Of a stretch of 7,538 nucleotides of DNA, positions 1-6,789 are shown piece after piece. Position 1 is the stretch's first letter; each line of letters begins with the position of its first letter. The translations under genes and the position numbers were made by a program. The notes under the pieces were generated by a model. That model did not search any database, was not told where the DNA came from, and saw only the letters and a program-made list of their open reading frames with translations. The DNA comes from DASQFY01 sp036397815 (GTDB lineage Bacteria; Chloroflexota; Limnocylindria; QHBO01). Location: positions 1-7,538 of the forward strand of contig DASWIE010000053.1 in the NCBI GenBank assembly GCA_036397815.1. Direction: 5' to 3'.

Positions 1-32
1 ATCCCCGTCTCCCGCTCCAACTCTCTACTTGC

Positions 33-1043
33 CTAGCCGCTCAGCTCCACCGGAATCGCCCACAGGCGTATCACCTCGCCGGTGCGCAGGATCCGCAGGA
101 CCAGGGCGCGTCCGATCCGCTCATCGGTCATCAGGCGCGCCAGGTCACCGGCGTCCGCGACCGGCACCTCGTCGACGTCCAGGATCAGATCGCCGGCACG
201 GACCCCGGTCTGGTCGGCCGGGCTGCCAGGCACGATCTCGTGGACCCCGATCCCCGCTCCGCGGCCCAGGGCACGGGCGACGCGCGGCGGCAGCGGACGG
301 GTGGCACCCGCGATCCCGAGGTAGGCGCGCCGGACCCGACCGTCGTGCATCAGGGCGGCGACGATGCGGCGGGTCGCGGCGTCGACCGGCACGGCCAGGC
401 CCAGTCCTACGCCCGCCAGCGCGGTGTTGATCCCCACCACGCGCGCGGTGGCGTCCGCCAGCGCGCCGCCGGAGTTGCCAGGGTTGAGGGCGGCATCGGT
501 CTGGATCACGTTCTCGACGATGCGCGTCGCGTTCTTCTCGCGGGTGACGAGCGACCGCCCGACGGCGCTGACCACGCCGGCGGTGACCGATCCGGCGAAG
601 CCGAGCGGACTTCCGAGCGCCACTACCAGCTGACCGACCCGCAGCTGATCGGCGTCGCCCAGCTCGGCTGCGGCGAGGCGACCGGCGTCGACGCGCAGGA
701 CGGCGAGATCCGAAAGGGGGTCGCTGCCGGCGACCTCGAAGGGCACCTCCGTGCCGTCGCTGAAGGCCGCGATGCCATCGCCGCCGCTGCTCACGACATG
801 CGCCGAGGTCAGGATGTACCCGTCCGGCGCGAAGACAACGCCGGAGCCGGTGCCATTCGGACTGCCTTCGCGGGCGGCCCTGCCAACGCGTAGCTGGACG
901 ATCCGGGGCAGGAGGTGATCGGCGACCGAGGTGACGACGGCCGAGTACGCGTCCAGCGCATCCGAATCCCCCGCGGCGGGCACCGCGCGTGGCGCGGCCG
1001 AAACAGGCCCCGCGCCGATCCATCGGACATTCGCGTGTTCCAT
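33..1043 (-). CDS. HtrA/DegP-like S1C serine protease with C-terminal PDZ domain
   Basis: Serine endopeptidase of the HtrA (trypsin-like S1C) family, which degrades or senses misfolded proteins. Numbering from the start chosen here (336 aa), the triad is His82 (in TSAHVV), Asp112 (in SDLAVL) and Ser191 (in NPGNSGG), all in canonical motifs. A single PDZ domain occupies about residues 238-334, with a GxGxxVxEIVPGSPADQTGVRAGD-type core. The frame stays open to a GTG at 1094, but I choose the ATG at 1041-1043. A promoter -10 box ends 7 nt before it, so the mRNA would begin at this codon, and the 17 extra residues contain no recognisable signal. Oddly for this family, I see neither a signal peptide nor a transmembrane anchor before the protease domain. 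The roughly 45-residue N-terminus is Ala/Pro-rich and then helical, so the enzyme may act in the cytoplasm. It lies 110 bp downstream of the DUF2461 gene on the same strand but with its own promoter. The family call is very secure; the start and location are inferred. Confidence 0.93.
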   Translation of the reverse strand: MEHANVRWIGAGPVSAAPRAVPAAGDSDALDAYSAVVTSVADHLLPRIVQLRVGRAAREGSPNGTGSGVVFAPDGYILTSAHVVSSGGDGIAAFSDGTEVPFEVAGSDPLSDLAVLRVDAGRLAAAELGDADQLRVGQLVVALGSPLGFAGSVTAGVVSAVGRSLVTREKNATRIVENVIQTDAALNPGNSGGALADATARVVGINTALAGVGLGLAVPVDAATRRIVAALMHDGRVRRAYLGIAGATRPLPPRVARALGRGAGIGVHEIVPGSPADQTGVRAGDLILDVDEVPVADAGDLARLMTDERIGRALVLRILRTGEVIRLWAIPVELSG

Positions 1044-1050
1044 GGTCACT

Positions 1051-1079
1051 ATCATATTGCAAGTCGCTACCGCGGTCAG
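1051..1079 (-). promoter_or_regulatory. Sigma-70-type promoter of the HtrA-like protease, probably leaderless
   Basis: On the minus strand, CTGACC (1074-1079; four of six matches to TTGACA) is followed by a 17-nt spacer and TATGAT (1051-1056; five of six matches to TATAAT). Seven nucleotides then lead to the ATG at 1043, so the expected +1 is the A of the start codon. No Shine-Dalgarno sequence precedes this ATG or the two alternative upstream starts, which agrees with leaderless translation. Confidence 0.6.
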
Positions 1080-1153
1080 CACCGAGACTTCCACTCGCTG
1101 CGACCGGGTGAAAGCGCTCTGGTCATGCCGGTTGAGAAACGGTAGGGCGGCGC

Positions 1154-1843
1154 TTATCCGGGCAGCTCGGCCAGCATCCGGATGACCGGCGTGGTCACCG
1201 CGAAGGAATCGGCCAGGCGATCCGGGAGGTTAGCCGACAGGGCCTCCTCGTCCGATACCCGCCGACCGAAGGTCACGTCCTTGAACCGCAGCAGATGCGA
1301 CTCCGGGTGGTCGGCCGCATAGTTTGGCGGCACCCGAGCCAGCTGCTCCCCTTCCAGCTCGCCGAACTCGGCGGTGAAGGGTGGGTCGTCGATCAGCGCG
1401 TGGACCCGTCCGGGATCCCTGTCGACCAGCGCCCGCCATGCCTCGAGGCGTGGGCGCGCCGGATGCCACATGCCGCCGCCCTGGTAGGAATGATCGGGCT
1501 CGAAATGGATGTAGCCGCCGACCCCGTGCCCGCTCTCCGGGCCTGACGCCAGCGGAAAGCTGGCGGCAAGATGGGTCTTGTACGGCGACTTGTCCTTCGA
1601 GAACCGAACGTCGCGATAGATGCGGAACGGCGAGCGCTCGTCGGCCGTCAGGGGGATGCCGCGGACAGCGAAGACCTCGCCGAGGGTGAGGCACAGCGCC
1701 TCGAACGGCTCCTTGAGCAGCCGCTCGTACTCGGCCTTGCGCGGCTGAAACCAGGATCGGTCGTTGTTGACCGACAACTCGATGAGGAACTGGAGCGCGT
1801 CTGCTTCAAAGCCGGTGAATACGCGGGTTGTTGTGGTGGCCAT
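1154..1843 (-). CDS. DUF2461 family protein (TIGR02453-like)
   Basis: This 229-aa protein matches the DUF2461 family in length and pattern. It has an N-terminal FTGFEADALQFLIELSVNNDRSWF segment (about 9-32). The family's signature stretch RIYRDVRFSKDKSPYKTHL lies at about 74-92. A conserved GGYIHFEPD strand follows (109-117), and the C-terminus contains LLRFKDVTFGRRVSDEE (184-200). The biochemical role of the family is not established, and no catalytic site can be assigned. The frame is open for 57 more codons upstream, but that extension is Arg/Gly-rich, unlike the family, and overlaps the divergent oxidoreductase. The ATG at 1841-1843 gives the usual family length and has a GGAG (1853-1856) 9 nt upstream. 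Its start is only 32 bp from the divergent LLM gene, so the two probably share a control region. Family assignment is secure; function is unknown. Confidence 0.88.
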   Translation of the reverse strand: MATTTTRVFTGFEADALQFLIELSVNNDRSWFQPRKAEYERLLKEPFEALCLTLGEVFAVRGIPLTADERSPFRIYRDVRFSKDKSPYKTHLAASFPLASGPESGHGVGGYIHFEPDHSYQGGGMWHPARPRLEAWRALVDRDPGRVHALIDDPPFTAEFGELEGEQLARVPPNYAADHPESHLLRFKDVTFGRRVSDEEALSANLPDRLADSFAVTTPVIRMLAELPG

Positions 1844-1875
1844 GCGGCGGGACTCCGGTGCAGCGCTACCGTTGC

Positions 1876-2802
1876 ATGGTGCACCCCTTCCGCTTCGCAG
1901 TCCACGCCAGCCACGCCGAGACGGCCGAAGAGTGGGTTGCGACCGCCCGACGCGCCGAGGATCTCGGCTATCAGGCCCTCCTCGTTCCCGACCACCTGGC
2001 CCGCCAGCTCTCACCGATCGCCGCGCTCAGCGCCGCGGCAGCGGTGACCAGCCGCCTGCGCATCGGTTCTTACGTCTTCGCCAACGACTTCCGGCACCCG
2101 CTCATGTTGGCCCGCGAGGCTGCCACCCTGGATCTCCTCTCGAACGGACGGTTCGAGCTTGGCCTGGGAGCCGGTTGGCGGACCGATGACTACCGCCAGC
2201 TCGGGTACGACTACGCGCGCCCGGGTCGCCGGATCGATCGGCTGGAGGAGGCGATCGTCCTCGTGAAGCGGCTGCTCGCCGGAGAGCGCGTGACGCACGC
2301 GGGCCCGCACTATCGACTCGATCGCGCGGTCGTGGCGCCACGTCCGGTGCAGCGCCCGCACCCGCCGATCATCATGGGCGGAGGCGGACCGCGCATGCTG
2401 CGCCTGGCGGCGCGCGAGGCGGACATCGTTGGCCTGATCCCCCAGTTCAGCCCGCGCGGGCGACCGATTTTGACCGATGTCACCGAGGCCGCCGCCGAAC
2501 GCAAGGTCGCGATCGTGCGCGAGGCCGCCGGCGATCGGTTCGATCGGCTCGTCCTCGACCTGTTCATCGCCGATGCCGGGATGGTCGGCAGCGGTCAGGC
2601 CCTGCCTGGTTCACTGGTGGCGGCCGGCAAGGGCGCGGTTGCCGGACTGATCGGCTCGCCCTATCTCCTGTACGGCACGCTGACGCAGCTGCGCGAACGC
2701 CTGGAGCGGCGCCGAGCGCGGACTGGGATCAGCGCGTACTCGATCCCGCAGGCCGCCATGGAGGCGATGGCCCCGTTGGTCGAGGCGCTCGCCGGAAAGT
2801 AG
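1876..2802 (+). CDS. LLM-class oxidoreductase, probably F420-dependent (TIGR03621-like)
   Basis: Luciferase-like TIM-barrel oxidoreductase of 308 aa. Such enzymes move hydride between a deazaflavin or flavin and a small organic substrate in the cytoplasm. It opens with the first barrel strand HPFRFAVHAS (3-12). Family motifs follow: GYQALLVPDH (31-40), LDLLSNGRFELGLGAGW (85-101), GRRIDRLEEAI (117-127) and PPIIMGGGGPRMLRLAAREADIVGL (163-187). The pattern resembles the mycobacterial MSMEG_2516-type F420 subfamily. Use of F420 rather than FMN is inferred from this resemblance and no F420-biosynthesis gene is present here. The open frame begins at 1828, but that extension runs into the divergent DUF2461 gene. 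The ATG at 1876 is immediately followed by an in-frame GTG at 1879, which is also a plausible start. A TACCGT box (1867-1872) would place leaderless transcription near 1879. No Shine-Dalgarno sequence is seen. The substrate is unknown. Confidence 0.9.
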   Translation: MVHPFRFAVHASHAETAEEWVATARRAEDLGYQALLVPDHLARQLSPIAALSAAAAVTSRLRIGSYVFANDFRHPLMLAREAATLDLLSNGRFELGLGAGWRTDDYRQLGYDYARPGRRIDRLEEAIVLVKRLLAGERVTHAGPHYRLDRAVVAPRPVQRPHPPIIMGGGGPRMLRLAAREADIVGLIPQFSPRGRPILTDVTEAAAERKVAIVREAAGDRFDRLVLDLFIADAGMVGSGQALPGSLVAAGKGAVAGLIGSPYLLYGTLTQLRERLERRRARTGISAYSIPQAAMEAMAPLVEALAGK

Positions 2803-2815
2803 CCACAAGGAAAGA

Positions 2816-2843
2816 CGGGGCGGCCCTTGGGCAGGCCGCCCCG
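2816..2843. terminator. GC-rich hairpin between convergent genes, likely shared terminator
   Basis: A perfect 10-bp stem (CGGGGCGGCC, 2816-2825, with GGCCGCCCCG, 2834-2843) encloses an 8-nt loop. It sits between the stop of the LLM gene (2802) and that of the convergent S8 protease (2867). Read on the minus strand it is followed by TCTTTCCTT, a pyrimidine/U-rich tail, so it best fits intrinsic termination of the protease transcript. The plus-strand side has no U tract, so stopping the LLM transcript there would be less efficient. Confidence 0.72.
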
Positions 2844-2866
2844 CCTCAGGAATTGGCGGGGCGACC

Positions 2867-4762
2867 CTAGCTGCGCACCAGCTGCGCAACCTGGAGCGTC
2901 ACCATCCGGCCGAGCAGCGACTCGGAGTCGAGCGTGTCCGGATCCGAGACGGCCAGCTCGCCGCTCACCTCTAAGGTGAACGCGCCGTAGACCACCGGCG
3001 GGTTGGCGAACGTGCCCAGGTCGATCAGGACGCTCGCCGTGCCGGCGCCCTGGGTCAGCGTCTCGGACGTGACCCCCACAACCTGGCCGGCGGCATCTCG
3101 CACCGTGACGGTGTACTCGAACGGCCCGTTGATCCCGAGTACCGCTCCCGAAGGGTGGGAGAGCGTCACCTTCAGGTGGGTGGTGGTGAGCGGCACCGCC
3201 ACGGCGTAGGTGCGGGAGTCGCTGCCGCCGACCGCCAGGCGCGGCGCGTCGTAGGTCCAGAAATCGGACCGCGTCACCGAGAAGCCATCGGCCAGCACGC
3301 GGGCGTCCGCCCGGGCCTGCGCCCGCGGCAGCTCCTTGGCCCACTGCTTGGTCCGGACGAGCGCAACCGCAGCAGAGAGGTCGACGTAGCCATAGCCGAC
3401 CTGCCAGAACGGCAGGGCGCTGCCGTTGGGCGCGGCGACCGGCGTGGCCGTCGCCTGCAGGGCGGAGCGCACCTGGTCGACGGTCAGGTTCGGGTTCGCC
3501 TCGAGCAGGACCGCCACGGCACCCGCGACGTGCGGCGAAGCCATGCTGGTGCCCGAAGCGGTCGTGTTCTCGCCGGGCGGGCAGGGTCCGACCGCGGTGC
3601 CGGCCGTGTCGCACGTCGAGCTGATGTCCACGCCCGGCGCGGTGACGTCCGGGTGATAGACCCCGATGCGATCACCCGTGAAAACGGTGTGACCTCCGGA
3701 GCCAATGGTCACGGGCTGGGAGTTGTCGAAGGTCAGCCCGTTCGAGCTGAAGTCGCCCCGGTGGTGGTCGATCGTACCGGCCGCGACCGAGATCACCCAG
3801 GGTGCCTCGGAGAAGGGGTTGAGGCTCATCTCGACGTCCTCGTAGCCGCTGTTGCCGGCGGCGAAGACGACGACCACGCCCTGGTCGGCGACCGCCCTGG
3901 TCACCACGTGCACAGGGTCGCGCGGGTCGAACATTCGGTAGGAGTTGCCCCAGCTGTTATTGACGACGTCGATCCCCCACAGGTCGGGCTGATCGAGCAT
4001 GTGGTCGTACGCGGTCACCACAGCGGTCGTGAACAGGACTTCGCCGATCGAGTAGCAGACCAGGCTTGCGTCAGGCGCCACTCCATAGCGGCTGCCATCC
4101 GCGACGCTTGTGCTGTCCGCGGCGATGATGCCGGCGACGTGCGTCCCGTGTCCGCTGCCGAGGTCCGTGTTCTGGTACGGACCTTCTTCGATCGGTACCA
4201 CGATGGTGGTGCTGGAGTCGGGCGGCAGGTTGACGTACTCGCCGCTGTACAGCTTGACGTTATGGGCCACGTGATCGGCCAGGTCCGGGTGGCTGGCGTC
4301 GCAGCCACTGTCGACGACGGCCACAGTAACGCCCTCCCCGGTCAGGCCTGCGGCCCGCAGCGTGGCAGCGCCCATGGCGTCCGACGACGCGGTGTCGAAG
4401 AGCTCGATCGGCTCATCCGGGTAGACGTCGTTGGCCGCCCCGCCGGTGACCGCGGCCTGCATGGCGGCAACCGGTCCGCGAACCAGCGCCAGCGGGACAT
4501 TGCGCATCGGCTGCACAGTCAGGCCAAGTCCTTCGAGTGAGGCGACCTGGGTGGCGGTTGGAACCGCGTCGAAGGTGCCGATGCCTCGGACCACGGCCGT
4601 CGCCTCATGGGCCGCCAGCAGGTTGCCGAGACCGATCGGTGTCTCGATCAGGGCGCCCGTAGGTCGGGCTGAGATTGGCAGCGCGGCCATGGCCGCCGCC
4701 ACGATGAGCGCGGCGATGAGCGCCAATCGCCGTGGCTGCGGGAGGGTTGTGGAACGACTCAT
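2867..4762 (-). CDS. Secreted subtilisin-like S8 family serine protease
   Basis: Exported subtilase of 631 aa. A Sec signal peptide spans about 1-33: RR near residue 11, hydrophobic core LALIAALIVAAAMAALPI, then a likely signal peptidase I site near ISA-RP. There is no lipobox Cys. A propeptide-like region (about 50-125, inhibitor I9-like in character) precedes the catalytic domain (about 140-470). The triad is Asp151 (VAVVDSGCDASHPDL), His205 (GHGTHVAG) and Ser406 (GTSMASPHVAG), with oxyanion Asn304 (AAGNSG). The Asp-His interval of 54 residues is longer than in subtilisin because of an insert rich in Tyr, Pro and Ser/Thr. Cys384 and Cys394 in one loop could form a disulfide. Residues about 500-631 look like a beta-sandwich accessory domain of unknown type; no anchor or sorting signal is visible. 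The ATG at 4762 has GAGGGAG 10 nt upstream. The gene is transcribed alone, from the promoter at 4827-4855. It probably degrades extracellular protein for nutrition. Confidence 0.95.
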   Translation of the reverse strand: MSRSTTLPQPRRLALIAALIVAAAMAALPISARPTGALIETPIGLGNLLAAHEATAVVRGIGTFDAVPTATQVASLEGLGLTVQPMRNVPLALVRGPVAAMQAAVTGGAANDVYPDEPIELFDTASSDAMGAATLRAAGLTGEGVTVAVVDSGCDASHPDLADHVAHNVKLYSGEYVNLPPDSSTTIVVPIEEGPYQNTDLGSGHGTHVAGIIAADSTSVADGSRYGVAPDASLVCYSIGEVLFTTAVVTAYDHMLDQPDLWGIDVVNNSWGNSYRMFDPRDPVHVVTRAVADQGVVVVFAAGNSGYEDVEMSLNPFSEAPWVISVAAGTIDHHRGDFSSNGLTFDNSQPVTIGSGGHTVFTGDRIGVYHPDVTAPGVDISSTCDTAGTAVGPCPPGENTTASGTSMASPHVAGAVAVLLEANPNLTVDQVRSALQATATPVAAPNGSALPFWQVGYGYVDLSAAVALVRTKQWAKELPRAQARADARVLADGFSVTRSDFWTYDAPRLAVGGSDSRTYAVAVPLTTTHLKVTLSHPSGAVLGINGPFEYTVTVRDAAGQVVGVTSETLTQGAGTASVLIDLGTFANPPVVYGAFTLEVSGELAVSDPDTLDSESLLGRMVTLQVAQLVRS

Positions 4763-4799
4763 GACTCGGAGGCTCCCTCATGCTGTCTTGGTTGTCCGT

Positions 4800-4853
4800 G
4801 ACACCCCAGATAGTGGTGTCGCTCGCACGCTAGCCACCTCCGGCAGTGGTGTC
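4800..4853. repeat. Operator-like repeats (GACACCACT / GGTGTC) around the S8 protease promoter
   Basis: Read on the minus strand, the 9-bp word GACACCACT occurs twice exactly, at 4845-4853 and 4812-4820, 33 bp apart (about three helical turns). An inverted half-site GGTGTC lies at 4800-4805, making GACACC-9 nt-GGTGTC an inverted repeat with the second copy. The first copy overlaps the -35 box and the second covers the predicted transcription start, the positions expected for repressor binding. The regulator is not identifiable from this window. Confidence 0.45.
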
Positions 4854-4855
4854 AA
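4827..4855 (-). promoter_or_regulatory. Sigma-70-type promoter for the S8 protease
   Basis: Minus strand: a perfect consensus -35 TTGACA (4850-4855), a 17-nt spacer and -10 TAGCGT (4827-4832, keeping the key T, A and final T). The predicted start is near 4820, giving a leader of about 58 nt that contains the GAGGGAG ribosome-binding site. This is the only complete consensus -35 that I noticed in the intergenic spacers of the window. Confidence 0.65.
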
Positions 4856-4900
4856 GGGACTGCATGACGCATGCCAAGCGCCTGGTCGCCTGCCAGAATT

Positions 4901-4907
4901 GGGAGGT
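4901..4907 (+). promoter_or_regulatory. Strong ribosome-binding site deciding the start at 4915
   Basis: GGGAGGT lies 7 nt before the ATG at 4915. It is the best Shine-Dalgarno match I noticed in the window. The earlier in-frame starts at 4846 (GTG) and 4864 (ATG) have nothing comparable, and 4846 lies inside the protease promoter and its repeats. Confidence 0.7.
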
Positions 4908-4914
4908 GGCCGAC

Positions 4915-5538
4915 ATGCTGATCACCGACCTCCTCCGGGACGAGGGCTTTCGGCGGCCCGACGCCCAGTCGGTCGCTCGATCCGCGCTGGAGGCAGCCGG
5001 TCTCACCAGGGCTGGCAAGCAGGGCATGGCCGGCGAGAAGCTGGAGCGCGCCCGCGACGCGCTCGGCCTCCGCCTCGTCCGCCACTGCTCCGACCCGGCC
5101 TGCGCTGCCGCCGTCGCCGACGACGGCCGTCAACCGGTCGAGGTGGAACGGGCGCATTGCTCGGTCTGCTCCGGCTCGAACAACACGCGGGCGCTGCGGC
5201 GCATGGCGGTGGCGTGCCAGGCGGCTCACGTGCGACGGGTGCTGGTGGTCGGCGGCAGGCGGCCCATGTACGTCGAGATGGAGCGCACCCTCGCGAGCGC
5301 GCCGCTCGACCTGCGGTTCGTCGATGGCACCAGCAACCTGCCGAATGGGACCGATGCGCTGCGAGACTGCGCCTGGGCCGACCTGCTCGTGATCTGGGCG
5401 CCGACACCGTTGCCGCACAAGGTCAGTGACCTCTACCGGCCGGAGGTGTGCGCCGCCCGGCATCGCGTGACGGTTCACCGGCGTGGGATCGAGGCGCTGG
5501 CGACCGAGGTGGTCGAGCACCTGTCGCGACAGGCCTAG
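4915..5538 (+). CDS. Uncharacterised protein with two Cys pairs and a Rossmann-like C-terminal half (DUF2325-like?)
   Basis: I do not recognise this 207-aa protein with certainty. Residues 1-50 look helical and charged, possibly a small DNA- or protein-binding bundle. Residues 57-85 carry two Cys pairs, HCSDPAC (Cys58, Cys63) and HCSVC (Cys82, Cys85), each preceded by His, a plausible zinc or Fe-S site; there are seven Cys in all. From about 107 the pattern is Rossmann-like: RRVLVVGG (107-114), a helix, LDLRFVDGTSN (131-141), ADLLVIWAPTPLPHKVSDLY (155-174), then VTVHRRGIEALATEVVEHL (185-203). The order of these elements resembles DUF2325 proteins, in which a GG-containing first strand, an HDG-like segment and a Ser/His-Lys region recur; this is a weak, memory-based comparison. 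The start is set by the strong ribosome-binding site at 4901-4907. The gene is divergent from the S8 protease and its stop overlaps that of the convergent CoA-transferase gene. Function unknown; metal-dependent sensing is only a guess. Confidence 0.8.
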   Translation: MLITDLLRDEGFRRPDAQSVARSALEAAGLTRAGKQGMAGEKLERARDALGLRLVRHCSDPACAAAVADDGRQPVEVERAHCSVCSGSNNTRALRRMAVACQAAHVRRVLVVGGRRPMYVEMERTLASAPLDLRFVDGTSNLPNGTDALRDCAWADLLVIWAPTPLPHKVSDLYRPEVCAARHRVTVHRRGIEALATEVVEHLSRQA

Positions 5539-6719
5539 CGGATGACGCCCTCGGCGCGCAGGCTGCCGATCTCGTCGGCGGTGTAGCCGGCCTCCGCCAG
5601 CACCGCTTCGGTGTGCTCCCCCAGCCGCGGTGGCGCGGCCCGCAGTGGAAGCCGCTCCCCGTCGATGCGAATCGGATCCGGCGGCAGCCGCATTCCGTCC
5701 GCCTCCTGCGTCCAACCGCCCCGGTGAAGCTCCTGCATCGCGGCCAGCGCTTCGCTGACCCGGTTGACGGGACCGGCGGGGACGTCGGCCGCGGCCAGTG
5801 CCGCCAGCAGCTCATCGCGCTCCCGGCCCGCGATGGCTGCCGCGAGCAAGGGCTCCAGCTCGTCGCGATGAGTCACGCGGCCCGGGTTGGTGGCGAATCG
5901 CTCGTCCGCGGGGAGCTGGAGGACCTCCAGCAGCCGGCGGAACTGGTGGTCATTGCCGACCGCAACCACCAGGTGCCCGACCCGCGCGGCGAAGGCCTGG
6001 TACGGCGCGATGTTCGGATGCGCGCTCCCCCACCGGCCCGGCTCCTCACCGGTCGCCAGGTGATTGCCGAGCACGCCGACGAGTGCCGCGACGCTCGCCT
6101 CGACGAGGCTCACGTCGACGCGGCGGCCTCCGGCGGCGCCGCGGCCCCTGCCCACCAGCGCGGCCAGGGCGCCGACGGCAAGCTCCAGGCCGGCGAGCAG
6201 GTCGAGCACCGCCACGCCCACCTTGGTCGGCGGTCCGTCCGGCTCGCCCGTGACCGCCATGAGCCCGCTCGTCGCCTGGGCCAGCAGGTCGTAGGCCGGC
6301 CGCTCGGCGTCCGGCCCCGGAAAGGCGCCGATGGCGGCAACGACCAGGTGCGGATGCGTCGCCGCCAGCCGCTCGGCGGCCAACCCGAGCCGCTCGGCGG
6401 TCGAGGGACGCGCGTTGTGCACAAGCACGTCGGCGTTGGCCGCCACCCGGTCGAAAACCGCACGGCCGGCATCGGTCCGGAGGTCGACGACGAGGCTGCG
6501 CTTGTTGCGGTTTACCGATGCGAAGTAGGCGCTCCGCCTCTCCTCCGGCGCGCCCCACCACGGCGGCCCCCAGGCGCGCGACTCGTCGCCATCGGGCGGC
6601 TCAAGCTTCATGACATCGGCACCCAGGTCGGCGAGGAGCATGGTCGCGAACGGCCCGGCCAGCACCCGGGAGCAGTCGAGCACGCGGATGCCCGTCAGTG
6701 GTGCGGGCGGGTCGCTCAT
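5535..6719 (-). CDS. CaiB/BaiF (class III) CoA-transferase family protein
   Basis: Class III CoA-transferase of 394 aa, the normal size. Enzymes of this family move CoA between carboxylic acids through an aspartyl-CoA thioester, or racemise 2-methylacyl-CoAs. Visible family motifs are PLTGIRVLDCSRVLAGPFATMLLADLGADVMKLEPP (about 7-42), NRNKRSLVVDL (70-80), ADVLVHNARPSTAERLGL (96-113) and PAYDLLAQATSGLMAVTGEPDGPPTKVG (141-168). The likely catalytic Asp is Asp173 in VAVLDLLAGLEL, matching Asp169 of formyl-CoA transferase in position. The C-terminal AAPPRLGEHTEAVLAEAGY (361-379) is typical of the family. Substrate cannot be read from sequence. The frame is open to 6776, but the ATG at 6717-6719 begins the family-typical N-terminus, and a TAGGCT box ends 7 nt before it, suggesting a leaderless mRNA. 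It is divergent from the LLM gene at 6796, a hint of a shared catabolic role. No missing motif or frameshift is seen. Confidence 0.94.
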   Translation of the reverse strand: MSDPPAPLTGIRVLDCSRVLAGPFATMLLADLGADVMKLEPPDGDESRAWGPPWWGAPEERRSAYFASVNRNKRSLVVDLRTDAGRAVFDRVAANADVLVHNARPSTAERLGLAAERLAATHPHLVVAAIGAFPGPDAERPAYDLLAQATSGLMAVTGEPDGPPTKVGVAVLDLLAGLELAVGALAALVGRGRGAAGGRRVDVSLVEASVAALVGVLGNHLATGEEPGRWGSAHPNIAPYQAFAARVGHLVVAVGNDHQFRRLLEVLQLPADERFATNPGRVTHRDELEPLLAAAIAGRERDELLAALAAADVPAGPVNRVSEALAAMQELHRGGWTQEADGMRLPPDPIRIDGERLPLRAAPPRLGEHTEAVLAEAGYTADEIGSLRAEGVIR

Positions 6720-6726
6720 GCGCGCC

Positions 6727-6732
6727 AGCCTA
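6727..6732 (-). promoter_or_regulatory. Possible -10 box for the CoA-transferase gene, leaderless geometry
   Basis: Minus-strand TAGGCT (TANNNT type) ends exactly 7 nt before the ATG at 6719, the same spacing as at the HtrA-like gene. I find no good -35 at 16-18 nt and no Shine-Dalgarno sequence, so the call rests on the -10 position alone. Confidence 0.35.
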
Positions 6733-6760
6733 GACCGATGACCGGGCCGGCGCGATTCGT

Positions 6761-6789
6761 TTGCCCACCCCGCCACCGGCTGTCAGCAT
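6761..6789 (+). promoter_or_regulatory. Possible promoter for the second LLM oxidoreductase, leaderless geometry
   Basis: TTGCCC (6761-6766; four of six to TTGACA), a 17-nt spacer, and CAGCAT (6784-6789; three of six to TATAAT) end 6 nt before the ATG at 6796. No ribosome-binding site precedes the ATG. The weak -10 makes this tentative. Confidence 0.35.

Noticed and set aside
1..32. Left-edge 32 bp downstream of the HtrA-like gene
   Set aside because: Too short to hold a supportable gene or terminator; no hairpin with a U tract is visible.
145..1062. Second minus-strand open frame inside the HtrA-like gene
   Set aside because: Arg-rich out-of-frame shadow; the in-frame triad and PDZ motifs belong to the other frame.
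1095..1153. Possible terminator between the DUF2461 stop and the HtrA-like promoter
   Set aside because: Only 4-bp interrupted complementarities are present and no U-rich tail, so nothing could be called.
3155..4540. 461-codon open frame on the plus strand antisense to the S8 protease gene
   Set aside because: Same reason: the opposite strand has a full catalytic triad and signal peptide, and this frame has no recognisable motif.
4846..4914. Longer N-terminus for the unknown protein (GTG 4846 or ATG 4864)
   Set aside because: Neither start has a ribosome-binding site, the first overlaps the protease promoter, and ATG 4915 has GGGAGGT at ideal spacing.
5110..5127. Perfect 7-bp inverted repeat (GCCGTCG-CCGA-CGACGGC)
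   Set aside because: Lies inside a coding sequence in GC-rich codons with no U tract; best explained by codon composition.
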